A DNA stretch of 64,000 nucleotides from assembly GCA_003612525.1 (NCBI GenBank), contig RAZD01000016.1, forward strand, positions 24,193 through 88,192, in the 5' to 3' direction. This DNA is from a bacterium C-53. Lineage in GTDB: Bacteria > Bacillota > Clostridia > Lachnospirales > Lachnospiraceae. Shown piece after piece: positions 51,136 through 60,198 of the stretch (positions are counted from its first letter, which is position 1; each line of letters opens with the position of its first letter). The position numbers and the translations under genes were made by a program. The notes under the pieces were generated by a model. It ran no database searches, was not told the origin of the DNA, and worked only from the letters and a program-made list of their open reading frames with translations.

Positions 51136-51674
51136 TAGATAGCTGTATCAAGTGCGGCGGCGGGCTGAAACGCTTTTATAGAATCACTACATACGCTTAC
51201 AGAAGATATATAAAGCTTATGGAGTTGGTGAGTAAAACCGAAGACGAAAACGACTTATTATACCTGTATTCTGCTGTTATAAGGGCAGTCTTCAACGACA
51301 GGATAGAGGAAGAAGAAATAGAACAGTTGGACGTAGCAGAAATTGTTAATACATTTAAGGCGATCATTGAAATAGTGGACGATTCTGTAAATGAGAAGAT
51401 CAGAGATATAAGTGAACTTTTAAGCGGCGGACAGGGGGGAACATACGAAGGCAGCGCGTTTGATGAATACGACAGGGAAAACGGGTATACGGACGAAGAA
51501 ACCCAGGAAGAAGCCTGGAAGTCCTATGGAAAAGCCCTGGATAATATTTTACAGATATGTATTAGGAATATGCGAAACAGCTATAGGGATTGCCTGGAAT
51601 CTGATTTAAGCGATCTTTTAGACTACGTTGTATTTCAAGTCGAGTATGACAGGGAAACACAAACGAAGGAGTAA
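51111..51674 (+). CDS. gpT-like extension of the tail chaperone (minus-1 frame)
   Basis: The minus-1 frame runs from the slippery site through KFEFTRIIDSCIKCGGGLKR to the stop at 51674, giving a fusion of about 386 residues with the upstream chaperone. A separate start (ATG 51219) exists but lacks a clear ribosome site. Expected to bind the tape measure during tail assembly. The product is acidic and helical (RIEEEEIEQLDVAEIVNTFK). Confidence 0.8.
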   Translation, partial: KKFEFTRIIDSCIKCGGGLKRFYRITTYAYRRYIKLMELVSKTEDENDLLYLYSAVIRAVFNDRIEEEEIEQLDVAEIVNTFKAIIEIVDDSVNEKIRDISELLSGGQGGTYEGSAFDEYDRENGYTDEETQEEAWKSYGKALDNILQICIRNMRNSYRDCLESDLSDLLDYVVFQVEYDRETQTKE

Positions 51675-51682
51675 CTTAATAA

Positions 51683-54600
51683 ATGGCTGGTGCTAGTCTT
51701 AGGGTAGGGGCGAATACAAGCGAGTTTACCAGTCAAATGCGGTCAATGCTTACACAAATGAAGCTTGTAACCAGCGAATACAAGGTAGAAGCGGCACAGG
51801 CGAAGGCGTTAGGCAGTCAGACCGATTTACTTAAGGCGAAGAAGACGGAGTTAACGGCTAAGATTAAGCTACAGACGGACGCTATTAAGCTTCAGCAGAC
51901 GAACTTAGAAGCACAAAAGCAGAAACTTACAGAATTACAGGCAGCAGAGCAGAAGCTTAAAGAAAAAGTAGCGGAACTTACCAAAGCTTACGACGAAAGC
52001 GTTAAGGCGACTGGCGAAGACAGCGAAGAAAGTAAGAAATTAAAGGCACAGCTAGACGAAACTAAGGAAGCACACGCTAAAGCAGAAAACGCGGTAAAGA
52101 AACAGGAAGACGCGATAGCGAAAAATACAATTAAGCTGAACGAATCGCGGGTAGCATTAGCAGAAGAACAAGCAGAACTAAAAGAAACAGAAGATAAATT
52201 AAAGAGCGCCGGGGACGAGTTCGGAGAGTTCGGGGACGAAGTAGAGAACGCCGGGGACAGTATGGACGAAACCGGGAAGAAAACGGTAAGCCTGGGCGAC
52301 ATTATAAAAGCTAACTTAATATCAAGTGCGATCATAAACGGGGTTAAGGCGCTTGCAAAGGGTATAAAAGAATTAGCAACGGCGGCGATCGGAGTAGGCG
52401 CAGACTTTGAAAGCGGTATGAGCCAGGTAGCGGCTACTATGGGTATAACCACAGAGGAAATAGCCGCAGGAAGCGAAGAATTTAGCAAGCTGGAAGCGGC
52501 AGCGAAAGAAGCCGGGGCTACTACGCAGTTTTCCGCTACACAGGCAGCAGAAGCCCTTAACTATATGGCTTTAGCCGGATACGACGCGGACAAGTCTATA
52601 GAGACGTTACCAACAGTCTTAAACCTGGCAGCAGCCGGGGGAATGGATTTAGCGACGGCTTCGGATATGGTAACGGACAGTATGAGCGCGCTAGGGGACA
52701 CAGCCGGGACTACGGAAAGCTTCGTAGACAAAATGGCTAAGACCTCACAAAAAAGTAATACAAGCGTTCAGCAGTTGGGGGAAGCTATTCTAACGGTAGG
52801 CGGGACAGCTAAGAACCTGGCGGGCGGCGTTAATGAAATGAACACCGTTTTAGGTATATTTGCTGATAACGGCGTAAAAGGCGCAGAAGGCGGGACGGCT
52901 TTAAGAAATATTATTTTAAGCCTTACAGCGCCAACAGACAGCGCTAGAGAGAAAATGAAAGAATTAGGGTTAGAGGTATTTGACGCTAACGGGAATATGC
53001 GCCCGTTGAATGATACTTTTAACGACCTTAATGCAATCCTGGGGACAATGACCCAGGGAGAACAGACCGAAGTACTTAACAATATTTTCAATAAGACAGA
53101 CCTTAAGAGCGTTAATGCGCTGCTGGCAAACAGCGGGGAACGCTTCGACGAATTAAGCAGCTATATTTCAGACTGTGACGGCGCGGCGGCGGATATGGCG
53201 GCTACAATGAACGACAACCTACAGGGAAAAGTGACGATCTTAAAAAGCGGGTTGGAAGGGCTGGGAATTGCAGCCTATGAGAAGTTCAAAACGCCGATTA
53301 CAAACGCCGTAGACAATATTATAACAGTCATAGGGAATTTACAGAACGATTTAACGGACGGAAGCTTAAGCGGGGCGCTAGAAGAGATCGCTACAGGCTT
53401 CGGGAACATGGTAGAGAAGGCAAGCGAAATAGTAGCCGCTGTACTTCCGGCAATTCTTGAAGGGCTGGGCTGGATTGCAGATAACGGGGAAGCAGTCGTA
53501 AGCATTTTAGCCGGAATCGGTGCGGGCTTTGCGGCGTTTAAAGTCGCTTCCCTTATTCAGACTGTAGTAACGGCTTTCCAGGCGTTCAAAGTGGCGAATG
53601 AAGGGGCGACGATTGCACAATGGGCTATGAACGCCGCTATGAACGCAAACCCGATTGTACTTATAATTACGCTTGTTGCCGGACTGATAGCAGCAGTCGT
53701 AACATTCATAGCAACCAACGAAGACGCAAGAGCGGCTATTGCTGCTGTGTGGGAGAAAATCAAAGCCGCGATCGAAATTGTTGTAACGGCAATCGTAAAA
53801 TTTTTTACCCAAACTTTGCCGTCTGCCTTCGCGCAAGTCATAGAATTTTTAGGTAATATTGTTTCGCAGATCAAGGAAGCGTTTAACGGCGTGGTTACAT
53901 TTTTACAGCAGCTTCCTAGCAAAATTTGGAACGCGATCGTAAGTACAGTTGACGCTATCCGCGAATGGGCGTTAGGGCTTAAGACGGCGGCGGAAGAAGG
54001 GATAACGCAGCTTGTAACGAATGTAGTAACCTTCTTTTCTGAATTGCCAAACAAAATAGCCTATGTGATCGGCTTTTGCCTGGGGCATATTCTGAAATTT
54101 GGAATTGACCTGTACACATGGGCGACTACGGAAATACCGAAATTTGTAAAAAGTATTATAACTTTCATGCAGCAGTTACCGGGCAAAATTTGGAACGCGA
54201 TTGTAGGCGCATTACAACAGGTAGCAAATTGGGGGACGCAGTTAGCAGCAAAAGGCGCGGCAGCAGCTAAAGGACTGTTTAACGCTGTAGTAAATGGCGT
54301 AAGCAGCTTACCGGGGAAAATGGTGGAGATCGGAAGTAATATAGTTTCCGGCATATGGAACGGAATAAGCAGTGGTTGGAGTTGGCTAAAAGACAAAGTT
54401 AGCAGCCTGGCAAGCAGTTTATTACAGGGTGCAAAGGACGCTTTAGGTATTAAGTCGCCTTCCCGACTTTTCCGCGACTTGGTAGGTAAGATGATACCGC
54501 AGGGAATAGGCGTAGGAATTGACGAAGAATTACCGACGCTACAGGACGATTTACAAAAAGGCTTACAGGGAATGACGGCGAAGGTAGCGGCAGAGGTTAA

Positions 54601-54823
54601 CCCGGTGGCAGCAGTTAAGAACACAGCAGCAAAAGTAATAGCGATAGATAAAAACTTAGATACAAGGAAAGTAACAGCAAACAATGAGATAATCGTAATT
54701 GTCAATACGACGAATACGACTACATTAGATAAAAAAGTAATAGCCAAAGAAGTAAAGAAAGAAGTTGTTAAGGGTATCACGAAAGACCAAAACGACAAGG
54801 ATAAGACGAAAGGGGCGGCATAA
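51683..54823 (+). CDS. Tape measure protein
   Basis: A 1046-residue protein that sets tail length and helps DNA entry. Residues 1-190 are a long coiled coil. The TP901-type core follows (about 240-500; AATMGITTEEI, ATQFSATQAAEALNYMALAG, SNTSVQQLGEAI). Hydrophobic segments lie at about 585-690 (VVSILAGIGAGFAAFKVASL; ANPIVLIITLVAGLIAAVVT), then QQLPSKIWNAIV-type repeats. The end is Lys/Thr-rich. Confidence 0.92.
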   Translation: MAGASLRVGANTSEFTSQMRSMLTQMKLVTSEYKVEAAQAKALGSQTDLLKAKKTELTAKIKLQTDAIKLQQTNLEAQKQKLTELQAAEQKLKEKVAELTKAYDESVKATGEDSEESKKLKAQLDETKEAHAKAENAVKKQEDAIAKNTIKLNESRVALAEEQAELKETEDKLKSAGDEFGEFGDEVENAGDSMDETGKKTVSLGDIIKANLISSAIINGVKALAKGIKELATAAIGVGADFESGMSQVAATMGITTEEIAAGSEEFSKLEAAAKEAGATTQFSATQAAEALNYMALAGYDADKSIETLPTVLNLAAAGGMDLATASDMVTDSMSALGDTAGTTESFVDKMAKTSQKSNTSVQQLGEAILTVGGTAKNLAGGVNEMNTVLGIFADNGVKGAEGGTALRNIILSLTAPTDSAREKMKELGLEVFDANGNMRPLNDTFNDLNAILGTMTQGEQTEVLNNIFNKTDLKSVNALLANSGERFDELSSYISDCDGAAADMAATMNDNLQGKVTILKSGLEGLGIAAYEKFKTPITNAVDNIITVIGNLQNDLTDGSLSGALEEIATGFGNMVEKASEIVAAVLPAILEGLGWIADNGEAVVSILAGIGAGFAAFKVASLIQTVVTAFQAFKVANEGATIAQWAMNAAMNANPIVLIITLVAGLIAAVVTFIATNEDARAAIAAVWEKIKAAIEIVVTAIVKFFTQTLPSAFAQVIEFLGNIVSQIKEAFNGVVTFLQQLPSKIWNAIVSTVDAIREWALGLKTAAEEGITQLVTNVVTFFSELPNKIAYVIGFCLGHILKFGIDLYTWATTEIPKFVKSIITFMQQLPGKIWNAIVGALQQVANWGTQLAAKGAAAAKGLFNAVVNGVSSLPGKMVEIGSNIVSGIWNGISSGWSWLKDKVSSLASSLLQGAKDALGIKSPSRLFRDLVGKMIPQGIGVGIDEELPTLQDDLQKGLQGMTAKVAAEVNPVAAVKNTAAKVIAIDKNLDTRKVTANNEIIVIVNTTNTTTLDKKVIAKEVKKEVVKGITKDQNDKDKTKGAA

Positions 54824-55533
54824 TGCGGGCGACATTTCACATTTTTTATAATGGTGAATCCTGTAAAGACGTAGGGTTGAGCGTGACAAGCCGCCCTACT
54901 ATCCCGATACCAGAGCGAGAGCATGAGACAATAAAGGTAGAGGGACGGGACGGAGAATTACACAGGGACAAAGGGACGTATAAAGATATAGAAATAAAAA
55001 TTGAGTTTAATTTTGTATCGAAAACCCCGGATATATGGGCGCAGGACTTAAGGAAGGTTAAAAAGTGGCTTTACAGCGGGAAAGATGAAAGGCTGATACT
55101 AAGCGACGACCCGGAGTACTTCTATAAAGTGAAACAGGCGGTGATGAGCGACAGCGAAAGAAAAGCAAGGCGCGTGGGAAAATTTGAAATAATATTCACT
55201 TGTGACGCTTATATGTATCGGATAGACGGGCAGGAAGAAAAGGAAATAACGGGATATTTGTATAACCCGTATATGAGGACACAGCCCGTATATAAGATAT
55301 ACGGAAACGGGGAAATCGCCTTAGAAGTAAACGGAAACCGGGTAACGGCAGAAGTGAACGGGCAGTTAAATATAGATACAAAATTAGAAATATGCTATAA
55401 CGCGGCAAATGAAATAAGTAACGCTTCGCTTTCCGGGAAATATGAAGGGCTTTACCTGGAAGAAGGCGAAAATATCTTTAATTTTGCAGAGGGCTTTAGG
55501 GTTGTCTTAGTCCCTAACTGGCGGGAATTATGA
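54823..55533 (+). CDS. Distal tail protein (Dit)
   Basis: A 236-residue protein with the Dit pattern: FHIFYNGESCKDVGLSVTSR, TIKVEGRDGELHRDKGTYKD, DLRKVKKWLYSGKDERLILS and a C-terminal beta domain. It forms the hub between tail tube and tip. It overlaps both neighbours by one to four bases. Confidence 0.88.
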   Translation: MRATFHIFYNGESCKDVGLSVTSRPTIPIPEREHETIKVEGRDGELHRDKGTYKDIEIKIEFNFVSKTPDIWAQDLRKVKKWLYSGKDERLILSDDPEYFYKVKQAVMSDSERKARRVGKFEIIFTCDAYMYRIDGQEEKEITGYLYNPYMRTQPVYKIYGNGEIALEVNGNRVTAEVNGQLNIDTKLEICYNAANEISNASLSGKYEGLYLEEGENIFNFAEGFRVVLVPNWREL

Positions 55534-56927
55534 TAGAGGTATATAAAAATACTAACCGAAACTACCAAAGAAACGGAGATATAACGCTTACGCCCTTAAG
55601 CTGTATCTTTGAAATGGGGTTAGACGGCATAAGCCAGGTAGAACTAATTCACGAATATGACGACCTGGGGCGCTGGGAATACCTGGTAAATGACAATGTA
55701 ATAGCCGCGCCTACGCCGTACAGTGACAAGCAATTATTCAGAATATATAACAGGGTGAAGGGCGACGATGAAGTAACCGTATACGCAAGACATATTTACT
55801 ATGACAATCTGACAAATGTACTTATAGACACACGACCAACGCTTAAGACCGGGCAGGAAGCCTTAAACATTATATTCAGCGGGACAAAGTTTAGAGGGCA
55901 TAGCGATATAACAACGGTAAATACTGCTTATTATGTGCGGAAGAATATAGTAGCAGCGATCGCCGGGGACGACGAAAACAGCTTTATTAACCGCTGGGGC
56001 GGGGAAATGCTGTACGATAACTACGATATATACGTTATGCGGCAGTTGGGAGAGGATAAAGGCGTAAGGGCAGAGTTCGGACACAACCTTACAGGGATTG
56101 AAGAAAACATAAGCACAGAAGAAACGATAACGCGAATTATCCCGGTAGCATATAACGGGTATACGCTGGAAGGCAGCAAGCCCTGGGTAGATAGTCCAAA
56201 GATCGGGGACTATGCGGAGATTAAAGCGGGCGTTATAGAGTTTTCAGAAATCAAGTTACAAGAAGATTGCAGCCAGGACGAAAAAGGATATGCAAACCTT
56301 ACGGAATTAAGGAAGGCGCTTGTAAAAGCGTGTAATGATGAATTTAAAAAGGGTATCGACGAACCGACAGTAAATTATACCGTAAACATGGTAGAACTTG
56401 CGGAAACGGTAGAATACAGGGGCTATAAGCAGTTGGAAAATGTGCGGATAGGGGATACGATCACTTGTAAGCACAGAAAAATAAAAGTTGAAGCAAAGGC
56501 GCGTTGTATCCGACTTAAGTGGAACTGTTTAACGAAAGAAAACGAAGAAGTAGAATTAGGGAACTTCTTACAAACTTACTTCGATAAGACAAGCAGCATA
56601 CAACAGGCGACGGCTTCCATAGAAGGGGCAAATAGACAGGCTTTAGCGGCAAAAGAAATAGCCCAGGGAGCCGCGAAGGAAGCGACGGAAGGGGCAGTAG
56701 CAGCCAGGGAAGCGGCAAGGACAGCCCAGGAAGCAGCCGGGACAGCAACCAGCCGGGCGGCGGAAGCAGCAGTGGCAGCAAAGACGGCGGCAGAAGGGGA
56801 AACAGGCGCGAAACACTATTATAAAATGACAAAAGAACTATACGAGGACGCAAGCGTACAGGCGGGGCAGAGTAAGGAAGCCTGGTTAGACTTGTCATAT
56901 ATAAATAATTGCTATTTATGCGAGTAA
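55530..56927 (+). CDS. Tail-tip (Tal-like) protein with coiled-coil end
   Basis: A 465-residue tail-tip protein. The first about 370 residues match prophage tail proteins of the Tal N-terminal type (NGDITLTPLSCIFEMGLDGI; AVNMVELAETVEY-like segment; NVRIGDTITCKHRKIKVEAK). The Ala-rich heptad region (about 375-440, AAKEIAQGAAKEATEGAVAA) forms a trimeric stalk. No peptidase domain is visible. Confidence 0.85.
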   Translation: MIEVYKNTNRNYQRNGDITLTPLSCIFEMGLDGISQVELIHEYDDLGRWEYLVNDNVIAAPTPYSDKQLFRIYNRVKGDDEVTVYARHIYYDNLTNVLIDTRPTLKTGQEALNIIFSGTKFRGHSDITTVNTAYYVRKNIVAAIAGDDENSFINRWGGEMLYDNYDIYVMRQLGEDKGVRAEFGHNLTGIEENISTEETITRIIPVAYNGYTLEGSKPWVDSPKIGDYAEIKAGVIEFSEIKLQEDCSQDEKGYANLTELRKALVKACNDEFKKGIDEPTVNYTVNMVELAETVEYRGYKQLENVRIGDTITCKHRKIKVEAKARCIRLKWNCLTKENEEVELGNFLQTYFDKTSSIQQATASIEGANRQALAAKEIAQGAAKEATEGAVAAREAARTAQEAAGTATSRAAEAAVAAKTAAEGETGAKHYYKMTKELYEDASVQAGQSKEAWLDLSYINNCYLCE

Positions 56928-56939
56928 GGACGGTGCAAA

Positions 56940-57641
56940 GTGGTAGTAGGGAGACTTATATTTGACTTCGCCCGTCATAGCGTAGAAAAGACTATAAGGG
57001 TTAAACAATTCGACAGCGAAACGCGAAACCTGTTAATAGTTCTTCTGAATGACGGCGAACCTTACGAAATGCCGGAAGGGGCAATAGTAAGAATAGAGTG
57101 CAGGAAGTCGGACGGGGAAGAAATCTTAAACGACTGTACATATGTTGAAAACCTTATTACGGCAGAAATTACGGAACAAATGACAGCCGCGCCAGGGTAT
57201 GCGGAATGTGCTATTAGTGTATATGAAAAGGACAGCTATATAGCTTCCTGGACGTTTAACCTTAAAGTAGATACAGCAGTTATAGTGGGCGACAAAATAG
57301 AAAGCACAATAGAATATAAGGCGATTATCAACGCTTTGCAGGAAGTGGAGAAATCGAAAGACACAATAGAAGAAGCGACGATTTTAGCCGCTACAGCTAT
57401 GAGAACGGCAAACGATACCATAGGTATAGCGAACCAGGTAAAAGAAGAAGCGACAGCAGCGGCGGAAGCCAGCAAAGAAGCCGTAAAGGTGGCTACACAG
57501 GCAGCACAACAGGCAGAAAATTATAAGGAACTGATAGAAGATATTTATAACAATATTGATAAGCTTAACGACTTCGCGGAAGAAGCCTGGTTAAATAAAT
57601 CGTACTTGGGAAGTGGATATTTAAGCGAAATGAAAGATTAG
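56940..57641 (+). CDS. Baseplate upper protein (BppU N-terminal domain)
   Basis: A 233-residue protein. Residues 1-115 look like a BppU-type domain (LIVLLNDGEPYEMPEGAIVR; DGEEILNDCTYVENLITAEI; AECAISVYEKDSYIASWTF). Then comes a coiled coil (about 130-200). The last 20 residues (AWLNKSYLGSGYLSEM) recall the end of the preceding protein (AWLDLSYINNCYLCE), so both may dock to the same partner. GTG start. Confidence 0.82.
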   Translation: MVVGRLIFDFARHSVEKTIRVKQFDSETRNLLIVLLNDGEPYEMPEGAIVRIECRKSDGEEILNDCTYVENLITAEITEQMTAAPGYAECAISVYEKDSYIASWTFNLKVDTAVIVGDKIESTIEYKAIINALQEVEKSKDTIEEATILAATAMRTANDTIGIANQVKEEATAAAEASKEAVKVATQAAQQAENYKELIEDIYNNIDKLNDFAEEAWLNKSYLGSGYLSEMKD

Positions 57642-57657
57642 AAAGGAAGGGTAAAAT

Positions 57658-58122
57658 ATGCGGAATATGCCTAAAGTGATCGGAACGGGAAAGGACATTT
57701 ATAACCTGTTAGGAATGGTACAGGCTGGGAAACTGGCAGCAGGGGAGTTAAGGGAAGCAATACAGGGGATAGAAGAAGAAAAGTATATCTTTTCCCCTGT
57801 AATTGATCTTTCGGAAGATAAAAGGTATGTGACGACTAACTACCTGGCGGAAGCCCAAAAGGGCGCTAAAGTACTGTGCGAAGGAGAGTTATATACGATC
57901 AAGAGCGTAGAACACATTACAGAAGAAGCGGCAGCAGCCGGAGAAGGAGAAACGGAAGCAGAACAACGGGAAGACAAGAAGACGGTTATAGGAGTAAACG
58001 CCGATCTGAAAGAAGCAGCAGAAAAAGTAGGGATAGAAAACCCGGTAAGCGTTTTAGAAAGAATCGGGATAACCCAGGAAGAATTAGACAGTATTAAAGG
58101 AGTGTTAGCGAAGTATGAGTAG
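57658..58122 (+). CDS. Hypothetical baseplate-associated protein
   Basis: A 154-residue protein (VIGTGKDIYNLLGMVQAGKL; FSPVIDLSEDKRYVTTNYLA) with an acidic Ala/Glu stretch in the middle and a helical end. It lies between the BppU-like and lectin-fold genes and overlaps the latter by eight bases. It is probably a linker or chaperone for the variable receptor-binding protein (inference from position). Confidence 0.55.
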   Translation: MRNMPKVIGTGKDIYNLLGMVQAGKLAAGELREAIQGIEEEKYIFSPVIDLSEDKRYVTTNYLAEAQKGAKVLCEGELYTIKSVEHITEEAAAAGEGETEAEQREDKKTVIGVNADLKEAAEKVGIENPVSVLERIGITQEELDSIKGVLAKYE

Positions 58123-59212
58123 ATTTTTAAGTAATGATTTTATCAACAAAGACCCACGCGCGAAGCTGACGGTAGCGAAGCTTGCAAATATCGGCGATCT
58201 TGTAGCGCCTACGGCGGAGTATTTGACGGCTACGGGGCTTATAGAACTTACGGTAACTGCCGGGTGTGTGATTACGATAGGAAGTACGGGAGTTTTTAAG
58301 ACGGACGCTACAATACTTAGTGCGGGAAACCTGGACGCAGGAAGCGTATTTACAGTCGGAAAAGATTATTATGTGTATATTTGTGATCCTGGAAGTGAAG
58401 ACCTGGACGAAGTTTACAAGATCAGCCTTAACAGCACATACCCGGACGGCTACGACGCGGAAACAAGCCGGAAAATAGGCGGCTTCCATTATGGACGGGT
58501 AAGACAGGTAAACAGCAAGCTTATACCAATCAATACAGCCGGAGTAGAAAAGGGTAGCGGCTGGGAATCTAACGTAGCTTCCGGCATTGTGCCGCGTTCT
58601 GTATGGACGACGAAACACCGCCCAAAGTGCAGCCCGGAGGGTATGGTATACGCTGGGGGCGGATTGTGGGTAGACATATACATAGCTTCCAGCAATGGTG
58701 TAGGCGGTGTAAAGTCTGCTTATGGAACTACGCCGCTTACAGGTACAGAAGGACATAACAGCTATGGTTTTATTGACCTGGGCTTAAAGTCGGGCAAGAG
58801 GTTACTGTCTTATTCTGAATGGCAGCAGGCGGCTTATGGAAGCCCGCAGGGGGCAGACGGGAACAATACAAATGCCTGGGCTGCTACGTCCAATACAGCC
58901 AGGACGACGACGGGGAAGGTAGCTAATGCAGTATCCGCGATCGGGTGCGTGGATTGTGTAGGGAATGTGTGGGAATGGCTGGACGAATTAAGCTACAGGC
59001 ATGACGGTACACAGTCTTGGGGGTGGAAGGATGTATTAGGGGCAGGAAACGGACAGGTTTATACAGAAGGGACTTACGGGCTTGTTCGCCTTATCGCGGG
59101 CGGTAGCTGGCTCGACGGCGTTGTCGCTGGGTGCCGCGCGGTGTACTGTGACTACTGTCCCTGGTACGTTCGCGCGGGTAGCGGGGCGCGCTTCGGCTGT
59201 GACTCTCTGTGA
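58115..59212 (+). CDS. Tail receptor-binding protein with C-type-lectin fold, DGR-type variable end
   Basis: A 365-residue protein. Residues 1-140 form the tail-attachment part. The rest (about 150-365) has the formylglycine-generating-enzyme/C-type lectin fold used by retroelement-diversified proteins: VPRSVWTTKHRPKCSPEGMV, LLSYSEWQQAAYGSPQGA, CVDCVGNVWEWLDELSY. It ends with LIAGGSWLDGVVAGCRAVYC and then RAGSGARFGCDSL, the usual variable-region frame. Variable residues sit where NNY codons would be expected. It probably binds the host cell. No reverse transcriptase is in the window. Confidence 0.85.
   Translation: MSRFLSNDFINKDPRAKLTVAKLANIGDLVAPTAEYLTATGLIELTVTAGCVITIGSTGVFKTDATILSAGNLDAGSVFTVGKDYYVYICDPGSEDLDEVYKISLNSTYPDGYDAETSRKIGGFHYGRVRQVNSKLIPINTAGVEKGSGWESNVASGIVPRSVWTTKHRPKCSPEGMVYAGGGLWVDIYIASSNGVGGVKSAYGTTPLTGTEGHNSYGFIDLGLKSGKRLLSYSEWQQAAYGSPQGADGNNTNAWAATSNTARTTTGKVANAVSAIGCVDCVGNVWEWLDELSYRHDGTQSWGWKDVLGAGNGQVYTEGTYGLVRLIAGGSWLDGVVAGCRAVYCDYCPWYVRAGSGARFGCDSL
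59100..59212 (+). other. Candidate DGR variable region (VR)
   Basis: The last about 36 codons show the pattern of adenine mutagenesis: codons at the variable sites are AGC, GAC, GTC, TGC, TAC, GAC, TAC, TAC, CGC, all ending in C and reachable from an AAC template. Constant codons between them (GGC, GCT, TGG, GCG) carry no A. The end CGCTTCGGCTGTGACTCTCT is GC-rich like the initiation-of-homing segment. Confidence 0.65.
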
Positions 59213-59221
59213 TCTGTCTTA

Positions 59222-59241
59222 GTGCGGGTAGAAGCCCGCAC
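59222..59241 (+). repeat. DGR-type hairpin after the variable region
   Basis: GTGCGGG and CCCGCAC form a perfect 7-bp stem with loop TAGAAG (an 8th T-G pair leaves an AGAA loop). It lies ten bases after the stop codon. A hairpin just behind the homing signal is a known requirement for efficient DGR retargeting. Confidence 0.65.
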
Positions 59242-59346
59242 ACGTGAAAAAATTATAAAATTTCAGGGATATAGGAAACAATGAGAGAAGGCAGTACAAA
59301 TAAAAAAGCTTATGATATAATCGCAAAACAGAAAGAAGGCGATTAT

Positions 59347-59575
59347 ATGGGAAGAAGGAACACACAGCGAAGCAGCCGTAGAAGTAGCGCGGTATGATCT
59401 TGACGTAGTGGAAGTACAAAATAGCATTATTTCAGACCTGGCAGAAGTTAATAGGCTGCTGCTGGAAGAACTGGAAAACTACAGGGCTATAGAAGATGAA
59501 GACAGGCATTTACTAATGATGATCGAAGACATAGAAGAAGGGAAGGAAGATTTAAAACGGTTATTAGAGCCGTAG
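59347..59575 (+). pseudogene. Small helical protein, apparently frameshifted at its start
   Basis: The frame EEGTHSEAAVEVARYDLDVV...DRHLLMMIEDIEEGKEDLKR runs to TAG 59573-59575 and has good coding character, but it contains no normal start after the in-frame TAA at 59318. An ATG at 59347 with an AAGAAGGCG ribosome site is in the neighbouring frame and reaches a stop at once. One base change near 59350-59358 would join them. Either a recent frameshift or a rare start codon. Confidence 0.5.
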
Positions 59576-59593
59576 GGAAGGAGTTAGTAAAGC

Positions 59594-59833
59594 TTGAGTA
59601 GTGAATTTTGGATAGGCTTGCTTATTCAGTTGGTTGTGTACGGGGTGTCGATCGGTGTAATTTATGGGACGGTGAAAACCAGGCTTAATTATATCGAAGC
59701 CAAATTAGATAAGCACAACAATGTAGTAGAACGGGTGTATAAGCTGGAAACAGATCAGGAGGTATTACAGGAACGGCAGAAGGTAGCGAATCATAGAATA
59801 GACGACCTGGAAGAAGTGACAGCGAAGGCATGA
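59594..59833 (+). CDS. Holin-associated XhlA-like protein
   Basis: A 79-residue protein: one N-terminal membrane helix (WIGLLIQLVVYGVSIGVIYG) and a coiled coil (NYIEAKLDKHNNVVERVYKL). The layout is that of hemolysin XhlA-like lysis proteins, though here the helix is at the N-terminus. TTG start after GGGAAGGAG. First gene of the lysis module. Confidence 0.65.
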   Translation: MSSEFWIGLLIQLVVYGVSIGVIYGTVKTRLNYIEAKLDKHNNVVERVYKLETDQEVLQERQKVANHRIDDLEEVTAKA

Positions 59834-60186
59834 GACGGAAAAAGACAGAATTTAAGAAGAAAGTGGTAATACGGACGGGTTTAATATTTGTATGCGCCTG
59901 TATGATCGCCCTGTTTTTTTCCTGGCATGAAAAGCCTACAGAAGTATTTGCTTACATTATTCCGGCTTCCGGGGGTATCTTCGGGGCGGCTGTAATTTGG
60001 TATCTGAAAGCAGTACAGCTTGAAAACGGTATCAAAATACAATTAGGAATGATAAAAAAGCTTATAGACCTGGGGGAAGAAAACCAGGCGGAAGAAATCA
60101 AAGAAAGAACCATACAAAAGATGAAGGATAGGACAGAAGCACTTATAGATGAAGCGCTGGAAGCGACAGACATACAGAATTTTTAG
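59830..60186 (+). CDS. Two-span membrane protein of the lysis module
   Basis: A 118-residue protein with two hydrophobic helices (GLIFVCACMIALFFSW and FAYIIPASGGIFGAAVIWYL) and a long charged helix. It overlaps the previous gene by four bases. It is probably part of the holin system. Confidence 0.6.
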   Translation: MRRKKTEFKKKVVIRTGLIFVCACMIALFFSWHEKPTEVFAYIIPASGGIFGAAVIWYLKAVQLENGIKIQLGMIKKLIDLGEENQAEEIKERTIQKMKDRTEALIDEALEATDIQNF

Positions 60187-60198
60187 AGGTGCTTAAGT

